Part shown: positions 33,621 to 44,107 of the stretch, one piece after another | Layout of the letters: each line of letters starts with the position of its first letter | Numbering within the stretch: position 1 is the first letter of the stretch | Source: Branchinecta lynchi | Lineage: Eukaryota > Arthropoda > Branchiopoda > Anostraca > Branchinectidae | NCBI GenBank assembly: GCA_023053575.1 | Contig: JAKZAP010000021.1 | Coordinates: 17,236,212 to 17,300,211 of the forward strand | DNA: 64,000 nucleotides | Direction: 5' to 3' | Position numbers and translations under genes: made by a program | Notes under the pieces: model-generated | The model's database searches: none | Seen by the model: the letters and a program-made list of their open reading frames with translations, nothing else | Told to the model about the DNA's origin: nothing

Positions 33621-34060
33621 GCGTTGCATTGATTGTATTTTGGTTAAAGGTTAAAGTGTAGGTAGATTTCATTTAGGATAGTGTAGGGTAATTATTTTTA
33701 ATTGACGTAGATTATGAAAGTATATGGTGTACTTATTGTTGTAGACCGATTGTGTCTATTTTATTATATTTTTTCTTCTCGCCAGCTTTGGCGTACCCTT
33801 CCGGCCCGATCCATGAAGTGGTGAATTTTCTAGGGTATCTGTTAAAAAGCAACGGGAATATGGATTAATGTTGCCGCACGTCCAGAAACTTCCGTTACTG
33901 GTTTCTGTTTTTCGATAAAAGGAATCAGTAATTTCTATATGTAAATGAGAAAAAAGTAAATCTGTGGCGCGGAAATCTTAGGCTGTTTGGACTGTTGACC
34001 TGATACAGCGGAGGACAAAAGGCATTACAAACGAATAAAGTATCTCCCAGTAATGATTGC
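33621..34060. other. No gene seen
   Basis: AT-rich unassigned sequence. Confidence 0.5.
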
Positions 34061-34089
34061 AAAATTACGATTGGAAACAATCGGTTTCA

Positions 34090-34290
34090 ATCGTGAAAAT
34101 ACAATCGTTAAGAGAGATATTGACAATCACAAACGATTCGAAACAACTGGAAACAACTGTTTACAACCATAAATAACTGTTTTCAATCGTAAAACAACTG
34201 TTTCCAATCGTAAACAACTGTTTCCAATCGTAAAAAAACAATTGTTTACGATAGTTCCCAATCGTTTTCAATTGTTCACGATTGGAAAAG
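34090..34290. repeat. Minisatellite, unit about 20 bp
   Basis: Repeats of AACAACTGTTTCCAATCGTA-type units with variants; inverted versions (CAATCGTTTTCAATTGTT) at the right end let the array fold back. Confidence 0.75.
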
Positions 34291-34319
34291 TGTCCCATAA
34301 TACAATGATTTGAATTATA

Positions 34320-34556
34320 TCCATACGGGAAGGACGAGAAGAGGAGATGTCAGTGTGGCCGCGGCAGGAGAAGTTTGAGGGGAGTGTCGGAAATATTGGG
34401 TCGTCACATTCGCCCTAGAAGGTCCGAGGCGATGCTCAGGCTCTAGTGAAACTAGATATTGAAGGTTTTTTTTGTGACATTCTCATCTACTTTCTTGCAA
34501 AACATACTCGTAACAAGTGCCATATGAGCTCGTAGCTCCTGTTTTTTTTTTTTTTT
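34320..34556 (+). repeat. F2 repeat, 3' fragment
   Basis: Ends AAGTGCCATATGAGCTCGTA followed by GCTCC and a T run, like the F2 right end at 13183. The preceding part shows the GTGAAACTAGATATTGAAG version of the module. Confidence 0.6.
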
Positions 34557-35887
34557 ACATAAGAGCTGCCTTAACCTTGCATGGGGGAAAACTCAATAGC
34601 CAAAAGCGAAGTGGCAAAAATCAAGAATATGACCAAAAACATCATTAGGAAAGAATAGCCAGGAAGGGAGTATCGAATTCCTCCCCTACGTATCTTCACT
34701 TGAAACCGGCTAGACTCGCGAATTCTATATCCTGAAATAGTTTGAAAATCTTGGGAAATCAGTCTTCCCCGGGCAGCATAAGCAGATGAGTGGAAACACA
34801 GAAACGAGTTGCATATATATACAGATATATGAGGTGATTCCAGTGTAAATAGATCCATGAAGTAAAGGAATTGCTGGAAGTGTAATTCTTGTGATTAGTG
34901 GGAGGTACCCCACAAGCTATGCTTCCGGAGGGAGTTCGGCCTTCCTGGGACCTCCCATGCCTTACAAAATTTTGTGTAGGCTATGTATGGAGTACTTACA
35001 GTGCAATACAAACAAATACATCGTCTACAACATCGGGATCCAGACTGAAGTCTTATGCGTATCACTCAATTGATTTGCTTATTTTGGTAAGGCCGATTTA
35101 AGTCGGTGATAGCCAGTCTTTTCACCATTTTATCGGCAAACTTTACGGTGTTTTTTAACGATTTATTTATTTAGCTCTTATCGACTGATTTATTTATTTA
35201 TCAACCCTCCCCCCCCTCCCCGAAACATACAAAAACAATCATTGTTTTGTTTGAATAAAAACAATCGTTTGTTACAGGCTTTAATCCCTGATCTGCCATC
35301 TTTTTGTACTATTCTGTATGGACTAGACCCGACCCACAGGTAGGCACTACCCGACCCGAAATGAATTCCTGAACACGGCCCTGCAAACTACTTCCACTTG
35401 TGTCGCGGATGCGGAACGCTAGATTTGGAAAGCCGTGACTCACTTTCTACTGTAGGTTTCGTCAGTCTGCAGGAACAGACCCCTCTTCAGACGCTCCATG
35501 AGGGCTAAAGATCGTGAGAAATACGAATAGAAACGGCTCAACTTTCACCCCATGCAGGAAACCTACAAATTTGTTTGTATTGTCCCGGGGTGACAAGAGT
35601 TCCAGAAATTAGAAGGGTAGATTTCCGTGGTTTTTAACGACTTCAATGACAGACGCGCCCTGCCTTCACTAGTGTGCGATCGAGGGGAGGGGGTATTCTA
35701 CTCTAACCCTGTTGACATAACGCAGCACGACTCGCTTCGCTATCATAGTACAGAAGAGGTGCTTCCCCCAGTTGGTGAACTCTGAACTGTGCCATGTTCA
35801 TGTTTTCTGCGACAAAGCTCCTAAGAACACATGATGGGTCTTTAGCTTCATTTCACAATTTTGCCCCAGACTGCATTGTTCAAGGCT
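34557..35887. other. No gene seen
   Basis: Open frames up to 95 codons carry no recognisable domains and no paired splice sites that I can support. Confidence 0.5.
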
Positions 35888-35896
35888 AGTCTAACC

Positions 35897-36279
35897 AGGG
35901 ACCCATACATTTTCTGTAATGACCCGCCAGGGGGCTAGGGGGCTAGTCAATAAGGGATTTCTGATGCGCTCTTGACCGAGCGTCAGATAATTCGAGAAAT
36001 ACCCACGGGGATCGACTATCCAGATAGACAAAAAATTTCGCAGCTCTTGTGCTAAACTAAGAATATTTCTCTGTAATGGAAGAGTATCCTGGATCTTTTA
36101 TCCTAGGTTAGGTACCTGGTGGCATGGTGGCAATTTTGTCTATCTGAGCAAAAACGCTGATTCGACCCAAGCGGAATTTTCGGAAACTAGGTGAGGCTCG
36201 GGCAACATAGCAACATAGAAGCATAGGAAATGACAAGCCCCCTGAATGGCGAGTCATTACAGGAAATTTATGGGTCCCT
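35897..36279. mobile_element. 9-bp-TSD TIR element (AGGGACCC family), copy 2
   Basis: Same ends and interior as 29154-29524 (CTTGACCGAGCGTCAGATAA, GGAAGAGTATCCTGGATC). Flanks AGTCTAACC and GGTCTTACG match at 6 of 9 positions, an eroded duplication. Confidence 0.8.
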
Positions 36280-36336
36280 GGTCTTACGTTCAAAGAAGCA
36301 TACTTCAACTGTATTGGCACTTCATTCATGGGGTAC

Positions 36337-37379
36337 ACGGGATACGGGATCGACTAAAAGCAGGAAAGGAAAGGCAAGAGAAAAGCAGGAAAGAATACTA
36401 AAACCAGGAAGGGCAAACTAAAACGAGGAAAAAACTACCAGGAATCGAGTATTCGAAAAAGTGGCAAGCCTTTCCTCTGTTTAGTATCCCGTGAGGGGTC
36501 GGCAACGAACATCTGTAAAAGTTCACCTTTTCCTCCTTTTAGTATGCGAAAAAACAGGCAAGCTGTACCGTGCTTTTCCTCTGTTTAGTCCCTCGTGAGG
36601 GGTCGGCAGCTTACGTTTGTAAAAGTTCCCCCTTTCCCCCTTTCAATAACCTGTCGGTAGGCGACATGATCCTGAGCCCATTGAGGGGTCGGCGCCTAAG
36701 ATAGTTCAAGTACACCATTTCTTTCCTGGTTTTAGTAACTTGTCCCGGATAGTACCTCAGAGTCCTAAACCGAGGAAAGAAATTGGGAATCCTAAAAAAC
36801 TGGCAAGCATTTCCTCTGTTTAGTATCCCCTGAGGGGTCAGCAACTTACATTTATAAAAGTTTACCTTTTAGTATTCAAAAACTGGCAAGCTGCACCGTG
36901 CTTTTCCTCAGTTTAGCTTCTCGTGAGGGGTCGGCAACTTACATTTGTAAAAGTTCACCGTTTCCTCCTTTTACAATTTACTAAACCATGAAAGAAATGG
37001 TGGACTTGAATTATCTTAGTTGCTGACCCCTCGCTGGACGCATGATCTTAGTCGCCTATCGACAGGGTGCTAAAAAGACGAAAAGGTGAAGTTTTTCAAA
37101 TGTAAATTCCCGACCCCTCACGAGAAACTAAACAGAGGAAAAGCACGGCACAGCGTGCCAGTTTTTCCGAATACTTAAAGGAGGAAAAGGTGAACTTTTA
37201 CAAATCTAAGTTTTCAACCCCTCACGGGATACTAAACAGAGGAAAGGCTTGCCAGTTTTTCGAATCCTCGATTCCTGGTAATTCTTTCCTCATTTTAGTT
37301 TGCCCTTCCTAGTTTTAGTATTCTTTCTTGCTTTTCTCTTTCCTTTCCTTTCCTGCTTTTAGTCGATCCCACGGGATAC
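36337..37379. mobile_element. Mutator-like foldback (GGGATCGAC family), copy 2
   Basis: Element 36346-37370 starts GGGATCGACTAAAAGCAGG and ends with the complement. Exact 9-bp duplication ACGGGATAC (36337-36345, 37371-37379). The arms extend several hundred bases and contain repeated GTGAGGGGTCGGCAAC and AAAGTTCACCTTTTCCTCC blocks in both orientations, so most of the 1,025 bp can form hairpins. Non-coding. Confidence 0.9.
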
Positions 37380-38095
37380 AGTGTCAGAAGTGTCACAACA
37401 TTTAGCACATGATCCCAGGTTCCGCAATATTTACGTTTAACTTCTAGGTAAAGCCTGCTCGTTTGCAGAAGAAGAAGAGTACCTGAGCAACTGTTACGGC
37501 ATTTTTTTTGTTAAATAAATACGTCTTGTTTGTCGCAGTTTATGGCGTAGCTACACACTGCGTAAAATTGCGTAAAAAAAGCGGATTTACGTCGGTTTTT
37601 GCTACTAGAATTATTTCTAGCGCAAATACGTGCGTAAAATACGCTTTTATTTCAAAATAGGCTTGGATCTAACGCAGTGTGTAAATACACCATTAGCCTT
37701 AATTTATATCTCTTAATATCTGCTGATAGACTACAGATCACGGTATAGAAGAAGTAAATATATAGAATCATTATGGAGTGACGATTGACAGATCATATGC
37801 AATTTGAATCCGGCTTGGTTCAAATTTATCGCAACATCGAAGAGAAAGTTATCTTCACTTTCGATGCGAATCTTTGAGAAAAACAACGGAAATAGCTGAA
37901 GCCTTCAAAGCTAAATAGTGCCATACTGATTGCAAAAGGTTAATTCGTAAGTTCATCTTATCGCCGTGGATTTAATGATAACCTTGACTCTGTGCGTGGG
38001 ATAGAGTTGGGCTCTTTTGGGGGTTTGTAGGTTATTATATTATATGAATGAATAAATGAATGATTTCTTACGCACAGACTTGGGAAACAAGACTA
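37380..38095. other. No gene seen apart from a small MITE
   Basis: Holds the 150-bp element listed separately; the rest is unassigned and AT-rich. Confidence 0.5.
37543..37692. mobile_element. 150-bp MITE with TTA duplication
   Basis: Ends TGGCGTAGCTACACACTGCG and CGCAGTGTGTAAATACACCA are an imperfect inverted repeat. The flanks are TTA (37540-37542, 37693-37695). TTA is the usual PIF/Harbinger target, so a Tourist-like MITE is likely. Confidence 0.55.
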
Positions 38096-38140
38096 AAGGT
38101 TTCAATGGGATCCCAAAAGTTCAAATTTGATCCAGACAAT

Positions 38141-38787
38141 TGACGTGATACATCCTTACATCACGTACGGTTGTTTTGTTTAGGCAAGTAATTTCTTGGG
38201 CAATTATAAAAGAACCGAAATAATACAAAACAAAGCGCTGCGTCTCATAGGAGAATTTCAAAATTCTCAGAATACTGCGGAGTGTTTTAGAAAGAATGCG
38301 ATTTTGAACGTAGGTGAGCTTCGTGATTACCAGCTAGCGATTTTTGTTTTTCAAAGTGTAAATAAGGTAAGCCCTGAGTACTTTTATGTTTTGTTAACAC
38401 TAGCTCATTTTATCACCCTTACTTTACCCGACATTCGGAGGATTTAGCTCACGAGAGAAGAAACACAACAAAATTAGGATTTGTTCTCAGGAACTAAGGT
38501 GTGAGCGTCTGGAATGACCTTCCAGAATCGGTCAGAAAGGCTGAAAGTATGGCATTATTCAAGAGAATGGTTAAATCCCATTATTTGAAAAGGAAAGAAG
38601 TGTGATAAGAGGAAAGGGTATTTATTTTTTTATTTTTTTATTCCCCCCTCCCCCGCAAGGGGGGAGGTAATGAAGGAATGATATAGTGGATTCATGGTGG
38701 TTAGAATCATGGCCACAATCAGGATTTTTTTTTGTCTTAAAGTTAATTTATGTGTTTTTGATGAAATTAAAAAAATGTCTAATGTCT
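38141..38787 (+). mobile_element. LINE reverse transcriptase C-terminal fragment
   Basis: The translation gives HPYITYGCFV, an in-frame TAG where Trp is expected, then IIQNKALRLIGEF (matches the conserved IQNKALRII motif of LINE RT C-termini), VGELRDYQLAIFVFQ, and in another frame VSVWNDLPESVRKAESMALF, the classic end of CR1/L2/Jockey-type ORF2. At least two frameshifts or stops. 3' end has a T-rich tail before GATTGG. Dead copy. Confidence 0.78.
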
Positions 38788-38837
38788 GATTGGATCTTGT
38801 CTTCGCCAGATCCAGTCTTCGACAGACTCCTTGAACA

Positions 38838-38990
38838 AATATTCTTTGAGCCCAAGCTGACTTTGAAACATTTATCCAAACAATGTTTACAACGGATACC
38901 TCAGCTATGATTCTTCCTGACGAGCCTGACGAGGACCCTTGCCAAGAAGGGCTGAAATATCGCTGATGAAGAATCATAGCTGACGTATCC
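38838..38990 (+). mobile_element. Ribozyme mini-element, copy E, inverted arrangement
   Basis: Flanked by TTGAACA (38831-38837 and 38991-38997), extendable to CCTTGAACA. Left part AACGGATACCTCAGCTATGA is the complement-type flank, followed by a + strand hammerhead, then AATCATAGCTGACGTATCC. The two flanks are inverted copies, unlike copies A-C, so this copy is a rearranged, partly palindromic form. Confidence 0.6.
38911..38975 (+). ncRNA. Candidate hammerhead ribozyme, copy E
   Basis: CUGACGA at 38926-38932, stem II GGACCCUU..AAGGGCU, GAAA, UAUC, GCUGAUG. Stem I is weak here (AGC/GCU only), so activity is less likely than for copies A, B or G. Confidence 0.45.
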
Positions 38991-39192
38991 TTGAACACTT
39001 TTACTATTAAAATTTAGAAACAGATTAAGGCCAAATAGCTAATCATATTAGAAAACCAAATTCAGATATGGATTCAGCATGTGTGTTTACCCCTTTAAGT
39101 CATATCTGTTTTGACGAAGCAGATTGAAACTTCCTGCCTTACTTCTGCCAATTCTCAGGTTTCGGCGGAATTCCGGAACTACTTGTCTGTTC

Positions 39193-39468
39193 CGGCGGTG
39201 GGTAGGTTGTGACGAGGAAATCATTTTTCTTTCCTATATTCTTTTTTTCTCTCTCTCTTTCTTTACCTCTTTTTTCTTTTTTTTTGAAAATATATTAGAT
39301 TAGTTTTTATGTCATTATTTATTGAATAATTTCAAGTTAAAAGGTGGTTAGAAGATACAGCCATCCACAGGACTTTTGTCTTTTATGTGGTTGTTGAGTT
39401 TTTTTTTACAATGTAGTTGTGTTTTTTTGGTGAAGTAAAAAAATAACTGAATCTGAATCTGAAATCTG
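39193..39468 (+). mobile_element. LINE 3' end inserted in F1
   Basis: CT- and T-rich 3'UTR ending GTGAAGTAAAAAAATAACTG with a (TGAATC)n tail. The F1 text GAACTACTTGTCTG / TCTGGAGGAAAAATAAA is split here. No coding part. Confidence 0.5.
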
Positions 39469-39884
39469 GAGGAAAAATAAACCTCAAAAACGAATACAGC
39501 ATGTCTCCTTACCCCTACGTCCAACCTCTAATCAACTTCAGATTAAACTTTTACTTTTAACAAATTTTCCGGTTTCAGCCGGATTCCAAGTGATCTATAC
39601 GTCCGGTGAGAAAATGATTGTCATATGTCAATCCAGCATGTCTTCTTATCCCCAAACCGAACATCTTATCAAATCTAAATAAAACTTTTGATTTAAACAA
39701 ATTCTCCGGTTTTGGCCGGATTCCAGCCGAACTAATTGTCCGGCGAGCAAAGAATTCTCATATTCGGACTCAGCAGGTTTCCTTGCCTATAGCTCGAAAC
39801 TCCAATCGACTTTCTCTGGTCCGAGCATTCACTAGCAACCGAATGAACAGACCCACAGAGGTCTGTGACCAAAAACAAAAATAT

Positions 39885-40125
39885 TTTTTTTTGGGGGGGG
39901 GGGGGGACGAGGCATTTACAGGGCATTTACCGACTGGCTGGTAATTTTTACCGACTTTTTCTGCTGAAAAAACGACTGTTTTCAACAATAAAAATTACAT
40001 TTTTGAAAAAAATCGACTGATTTTCCGAAAAATTCACTAATTTTCAGAAAAACGACTATTTTAAAAAAAAATCGACCAATTTTCAGAAAGACCGACCGTT
40101 TTCATGAAAAAAAAATCAACTGAAT
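39885..40125 (+). mobile_element. hAT MITE-like arm joined to transposase fragment
   Basis: G run, GACGAGGCATTTAC, ACCGACTGGCTGGTAATT and successive GACTGTTTTCAACAA blocks match the left arm of the GGCGTCAC hAT MITEs. At AAATCAACTG it switches to the transposase-derived sequence instead of continuing into the MITE right arm. Confidence 0.65.
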
Positions 40126-40514
40126 TTCTTTATCCCCTTGTGCACGAAAGGAATGTTAAATGCAGTTTCCCCAGGCCGGATTCTGTCCCCACCAAAGTGA
40201 CGACAACAGAAACAAAATACATTGTCTGCTGACGCGGAACATTCTAACCATGGAAACTGGAAGAAATAGCCAGTATTGAAGCGACGAGACGAAGTTTGGG
40301 GGTACTCGTTCAGCTTCGGCTGGGTAGGGCCATCAGACGGGGAACTTGACAGATCTAAGAAAACAGATGAAGTAGAAGAAACCGCCTCAGCATTCATTGC
40401 AGCAACTGGAGTAGGAGCTGAATTGACCACGGCTATCGGTGTAGCAAAGTCTGTCTGAGTAGTTGCCCCAGCTGCTGCAGAAAAAGCGGTTGTATTTGTT
40501 GACCACTCTTTCAC
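40116..40514 (-). pseudogene. hAT transposase N-terminal fragment with TTF-type zinc finger
   Basis: A 132-codon frame. Residues about 65-125 read as a TTF-type zinc finger, the DNA-binding module of one hAT transposase group (ZMYM1-like): DGPTQPKLNEYPQTS, RRFNTGYFFQFPWLE, then FCFCCRHFGG and FNIPFVHKGIKKF. A serine/alanine-rich leader precedes it. Upstream, another frame continues back to an ATG (MNERIKQFRSSS) near 40600, so a frameshift lies near 40505. The C-terminal end runs straight into the MITE arm; the catalytic RNase H-like core and hATC domain are absent. Likely an internally deleted relative of the autonomous parent of the MITEs. Confidence 0.78.
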
Positions 40515-40619
40515 CTAAAACACCCATTTCATCCGTCGCAGCATTGGAAGTAGAACTTGGACCGCTTGCAGGACGAGAGCTAGATCGAAATTGTTTTATG
40601 CGTTCATTTTGCAGCGTAG

Positions 40620-41332
40620 GCGATGGTTACGTTCGTAAACAAATACAGGCTGTCACTGTGCACCCGGTGATCGCGCTTTCTTATCCGAGCCGGATACCTA
40701 TTTAGAAAGTTTAAACAGGTGCGTTCCGACGGTGCACCCCCCCCCCCCCCCGGAGCACCCGTCCTAAAGCTTTTGGCCATTCGTTAAAATTATGCATCTC
40801 ACCCCCACCCCAAAAATTGCCTCAAGCCTGTAACCAAAATGAACGCATAATATTGTTTAATGAAACTTTTCGGTCTTCGTTCTTCTTCACTTTCTGTATT
40901 TTTGCGCTTAAAAAAGCTTAAACAGTTGGCTGATGTCTGCTCATAATAATCCACAATAATTTCTTCGCAATCATCAATCCTTCATTCACTGCACTAAACT
41001 CAACCAACTCTGTCCAAGTCTGCAACTAACCTTAGCACCGATAGATTTTCCCAGTCCAAACGTCGAAATGAGACACGTTGTTTTGACCCGAAATGGGCTT
41101 GAAAGCCAAGCAACGAATCAACGAAATAAAACTGATAGGAGGGGTTCTGAACTCTCGGGTAGTGAGTGAGTCACTGACTGAATAGTAAGAGAAAACAGTT
41201 AGAGCCAGGGAATTTCTGTAAGCAAAGTGGGAAAGGCAGTACGTTTGGGTCTATGCAGAAAAATAAAGGTTTAAAAAGTGAAATTTTTCGAAAATCGGGG
41301 GGGGGGGGGAGAATTTACACTGAGTAAAGCAT
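40620..41332. other. No gene seen
   Basis: Includes a C run of about 17 near 40737-40753 and unassigned sequence. It may contain the 5' end of the degraded hAT element, but I find no matching terminus. Confidence 0.45.
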
Positions 41333-41560
41333 CTAGTGAGCTGCATTAAGGCTGCGCTTGAAGCGCTCTCGCCTTTCCCGAATAACAGAAAGAGGTCTTG
41401 CTACTCCATACTTTGAAGACAATCCGCTATTGCTTGTCGAAGGTGGAACCCTCAGCAGATACTTTACATATTTGTAAAAAGATTTGCGAATGTCTTTCAT
41501 ATCAGAGCATGTATAAATATTCAAAGAATGATAAAGTGTGATGCAGCAAAAGGGCAAGCT
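41333..41560 (-). mobile_element. LINE ORF2 C-terminal fragment
   Basis: The frame with MKDIRKSFYKYVKYLLRVPP and LSSKYGVARPLSVI aligns with the C-terminus of the large LINE ORF2 (DLHSLRSCYYRYAKFLLFLPP, LISRYKLPDISLKLSAI). A diverged, 5'-truncated relative ending at LNAAH. Confidence 0.7.
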
Positions 41561-41964
41561 GGATTGCGAGCCGTCAAGACTTTGTCCAGCTATAGGCTAC
41601 GCTAACTCGCCTAATGATTAGTAATTAAGTATTTCTAGGCTGGTAACTCCGTCTTGTACGGGTGCAAATTTTATTAGTATTATTATTAATAATTAGATGG
41701 ATATGGGATGGCAATTGCTTTTTCAGACTAAGTATAATACTTGAAGGCGAAAAGTCTTTAATTAATACTATATATACTTACCACGTCGGACGCAAAATTG
41801 ATCTTTGATCCGCCATTTGTCAACTACTGACAAAGGAAAACTTGTCCTCGAAATTATCTCCTCCGATGTACCGTTTACCTGTTCACGAGCCCATTACCTT
41901 AGTTCTTAGTTGTCATTAAACTTCTTTGAATTGTATGTCTTTTTGTTAGTGTTTTGTTTTCACT
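41561..41964. other. No gene seen
   Basis: AT-rich, unassigned. Confidence 0.5.
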
Positions 41965-42880
41965 TTTTGGGATCCCAAAACGTAAGTGGAGGGATACCTA
42001 TGACATAGCAAAACTTGTCGGTCCGTCCGTCCGTCTGTTAGCACGATAACTCTCGAAGGGGTTGAGATATTTTGATCAAACTTGGCGTGAGGACTCTATA
42101 GGTCAAAGTACAGGTCAAGTTCGAAGATGGGCTATATAGCTCTATATTTAGAGGTGGGGAAGGGGTTTGAAATTAAGGGGAACAAAACATATTTTTTAAA
42201 AGATAATAAAATAGTTGAATTAGGGGTAAAGAGACATGCTAAATCCTGATGTGAAATTTATTTTCTCGTCGGACAAATAGTTCACCCAGAATCCGGCGAA
42301 AACCGGACAATTTGTGAAAAGTAAAATTATAATATAAAGTCGATTGGAGGTTCGATAAAAAGGCAATGAAACCTGCTGAGTCCGAATATGAAAATTCTTT
42401 TCTCGCCGGACAATTAGTTCGGCTGGAATCCGGCCAAACTGGAGAATTTGTTTAAATCAAAAGTTTTATTTAGATTTGATAAGATGTTCGATTTGGGGAT
42501 AAGAAGACATGCTGGATTGGCATATGACAATCATTTTCTCACCGGACGTATAGATCGCTCGGAATCCGGCTGAAACCGGAAAATTTGTTAAACGTAAAAG
42601 TTTAATCTGAAGTTGATTAGAGGTTGGACGTAGGGGTAAGGAGACATGCTGTATTCGTTTTTTAGCTTTATTTTTCCTCCAGACAAGTAGTTCCAGAATT
42701 CCGCAGAAACCCGAAAATTGGCAGAAGTAAGGCAGGAAGTTTCGATCTGCTTCGTCAAAACAGATATTACTTAAAGGGGTAACCACACATGCTGAATCCA
42801 TATCTGAATTTGGTTTTCTAATATGATTAGCTATTTGACCTTAATCTGTTTCTAAATTTTAATAGTAAAGTGTTTAAGGA
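41965..42880 (-). repeat. F1 repeat, reverse copy
   Basis: Begins TTTTTGGGATCCCAAAACGT (the F1 tail in reverse), then the CCGTCCGTCCGTCTG tract and a TTTTGATCAAACTTGGCGTG block. About four units with CCGGAATCC motifs follow, to the part matching TCCTTGAACACTTTACT. The F1 5' end is missing. Confidence 0.82.
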
Positions 42881-42962
42881 TTTGTTTTTGTTTGTTTGTT
42901 TTTATTTTTCTTGTATTTGCCATGGCCTTTGGCTCTTAGTGTAATTAAATCTTATCTTATGT
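42881..42962 (+). mobile_element. LINE 3' end
   Basis: TTTGTTTGTTTTTATTTTTC then GGCTCTTAGTGTAATTAAATC, like 24225-24250. Very short copy abutting F1. Confidence 0.5.
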
Positions 42963-43585
42963 TATTGTGTTCTTGAATGTTTTTCGTATTTCATTTTGTT
43001 TTCTCGCTATGGCTTCGCTGGCTTTTTGGAAATAATCAGTCGCGCGCAGGTAACACAAAACATGCGCAATCACGCGCACGCACATTGCATAACAGTCGAT
43101 TAGTTACGGATAATATTTCAGTTGGGGTGAGACACTGTAGGGTGCATCCCGATCCGTCTTCTGGGTGGTCTTGCGTGTGGCCCCGCAGGTTTCAGCCGAG
43201 GTTTCAGCGTAATACGAGACGGCTTTTTCCGCCATTCCTTTGTGGACAAAAAATATTTTGGCTTGTGATCTCTCATGGGCTCAGGAGGTCCACGGTCGGT
43301 TCGTAATCCTCACCCTGAAATGTTCATTGAGGCCCACCCATAGGACTGATAATCAGATCATGCAGAACTGAAACTGATTGACCAGACACTGAATTGATTT
43401 CTTCGCGAGGAAAATCTGCTCAGCGCTAACTCCGATCATTCATTCGATCCCATTCACATTTCAGTGCTTATTAGTTTTGTTCACATTCGTTGCACATTTA
43501 TGTGTTTTCTCCAATTGTATCGTGTCGGTACAGTTCTATTAGGGTATACATATTTTCTTCAGCCACAGCTGACTACGAATCATAT
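42963..43585. other. No gene supported
   Basis: A 109-codon open frame (42977-43306, +) is Arg/Ser/Trp-rich and has no recognised domain. Confidence 0.45.
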
Positions 43586-43589
43586 TTGA

Positions 43590-43680
43590 TAGTGCAAAAC
43601 GGATACCACAGCTGAATTTTATACGAGCTATCTCTTCTTGGCAAGGGTCCTCTTCAGGCTCAAAGCCGCTTAGGGTAGTC
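43590..43680 (-). repeat. Degenerate ribozyme mini-element, copy F
   Basis: In reverse: TTTGAGC, CTGAAGA, GGACCCTTGCCAAGAAG, then about 7 nt missing where GGCCGAAA should be, then ATAGCTC. The GAGC/GCTC stem I of copy G is kept while the GAAA core is lost, so it is probably inactive. Confidence 0.5.
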
Positions 43681-44107
43681 ATAGATTCCTTCACGATTCA
43701 AACTTAGTCTCAAACAACCAACACTGGTATATCGTGAGATGATACTTACATGAGCGGTCCCACGTGTCTAAGCTGGATCTAAAGTAAAAAACCTTTTACT
43801 TTAGACCTTTCTCTGCAGGAAAACATAGGAAAAAGTCATCCATTTTAATGCTAATACACAGAAATTCTGCTGAAACAAACTTAGCCTATGTTCAACAGTG
43901 CGCCGCAGGCAAACATTTCGAAAATCAGCCTCAAGCCTCTTTCCTGCTAAAATACAGAGATAATGGTATAAAGCCAGATCATGTTCAAACTGTTTACCAA
44001 CAGATAGAATTTTGAAAATCGGCCGCTTTCCTGCTCAAAGGCAGAGATTTTGAGACAAATTGCATTGTTAAAATCGCGCGCCGCAGGGATATTTTGTAAT
44101 GTTAACT
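43681..44107. other. No gene seen
   Basis: Contains a local repeat of TTTTGAAAATCGGCC / TTTCGAAAATCAGCC text and GCGCCGCAGG. Unassigned. Confidence 0.45.

Larger units (their letters stand above)
38096..39820 (+). repeat. F1 repeat with three nested insertions
   Basis: Begins AACAAGACTAAAGG. Interrupted at GACAATTG by a LINE fragment (38141-38787), at CCTTGAACA by a ribozyme mini-element (38838-38990), and at TTGTCTG by a LINE 3' end (about 39193-39468). The F1 text resumes after each. Internal units are intact; the F1 tail is missing. Confidence 0.82.

Noticed and set aside
30058..34290. CRISPR-like arrays (regular short repeats)
   Set aside because: Unit length is 16-20 bp with no unique spacers, the context is eukaryotic, and no cas genes are present.
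40116..40514. Independent host zinc-finger gene
   Set aside because: The TTF-type finger is joined to a hAT MITE arm, is frameshifted upstream and lacks flanking splice signals; a transposase remnant is simpler.
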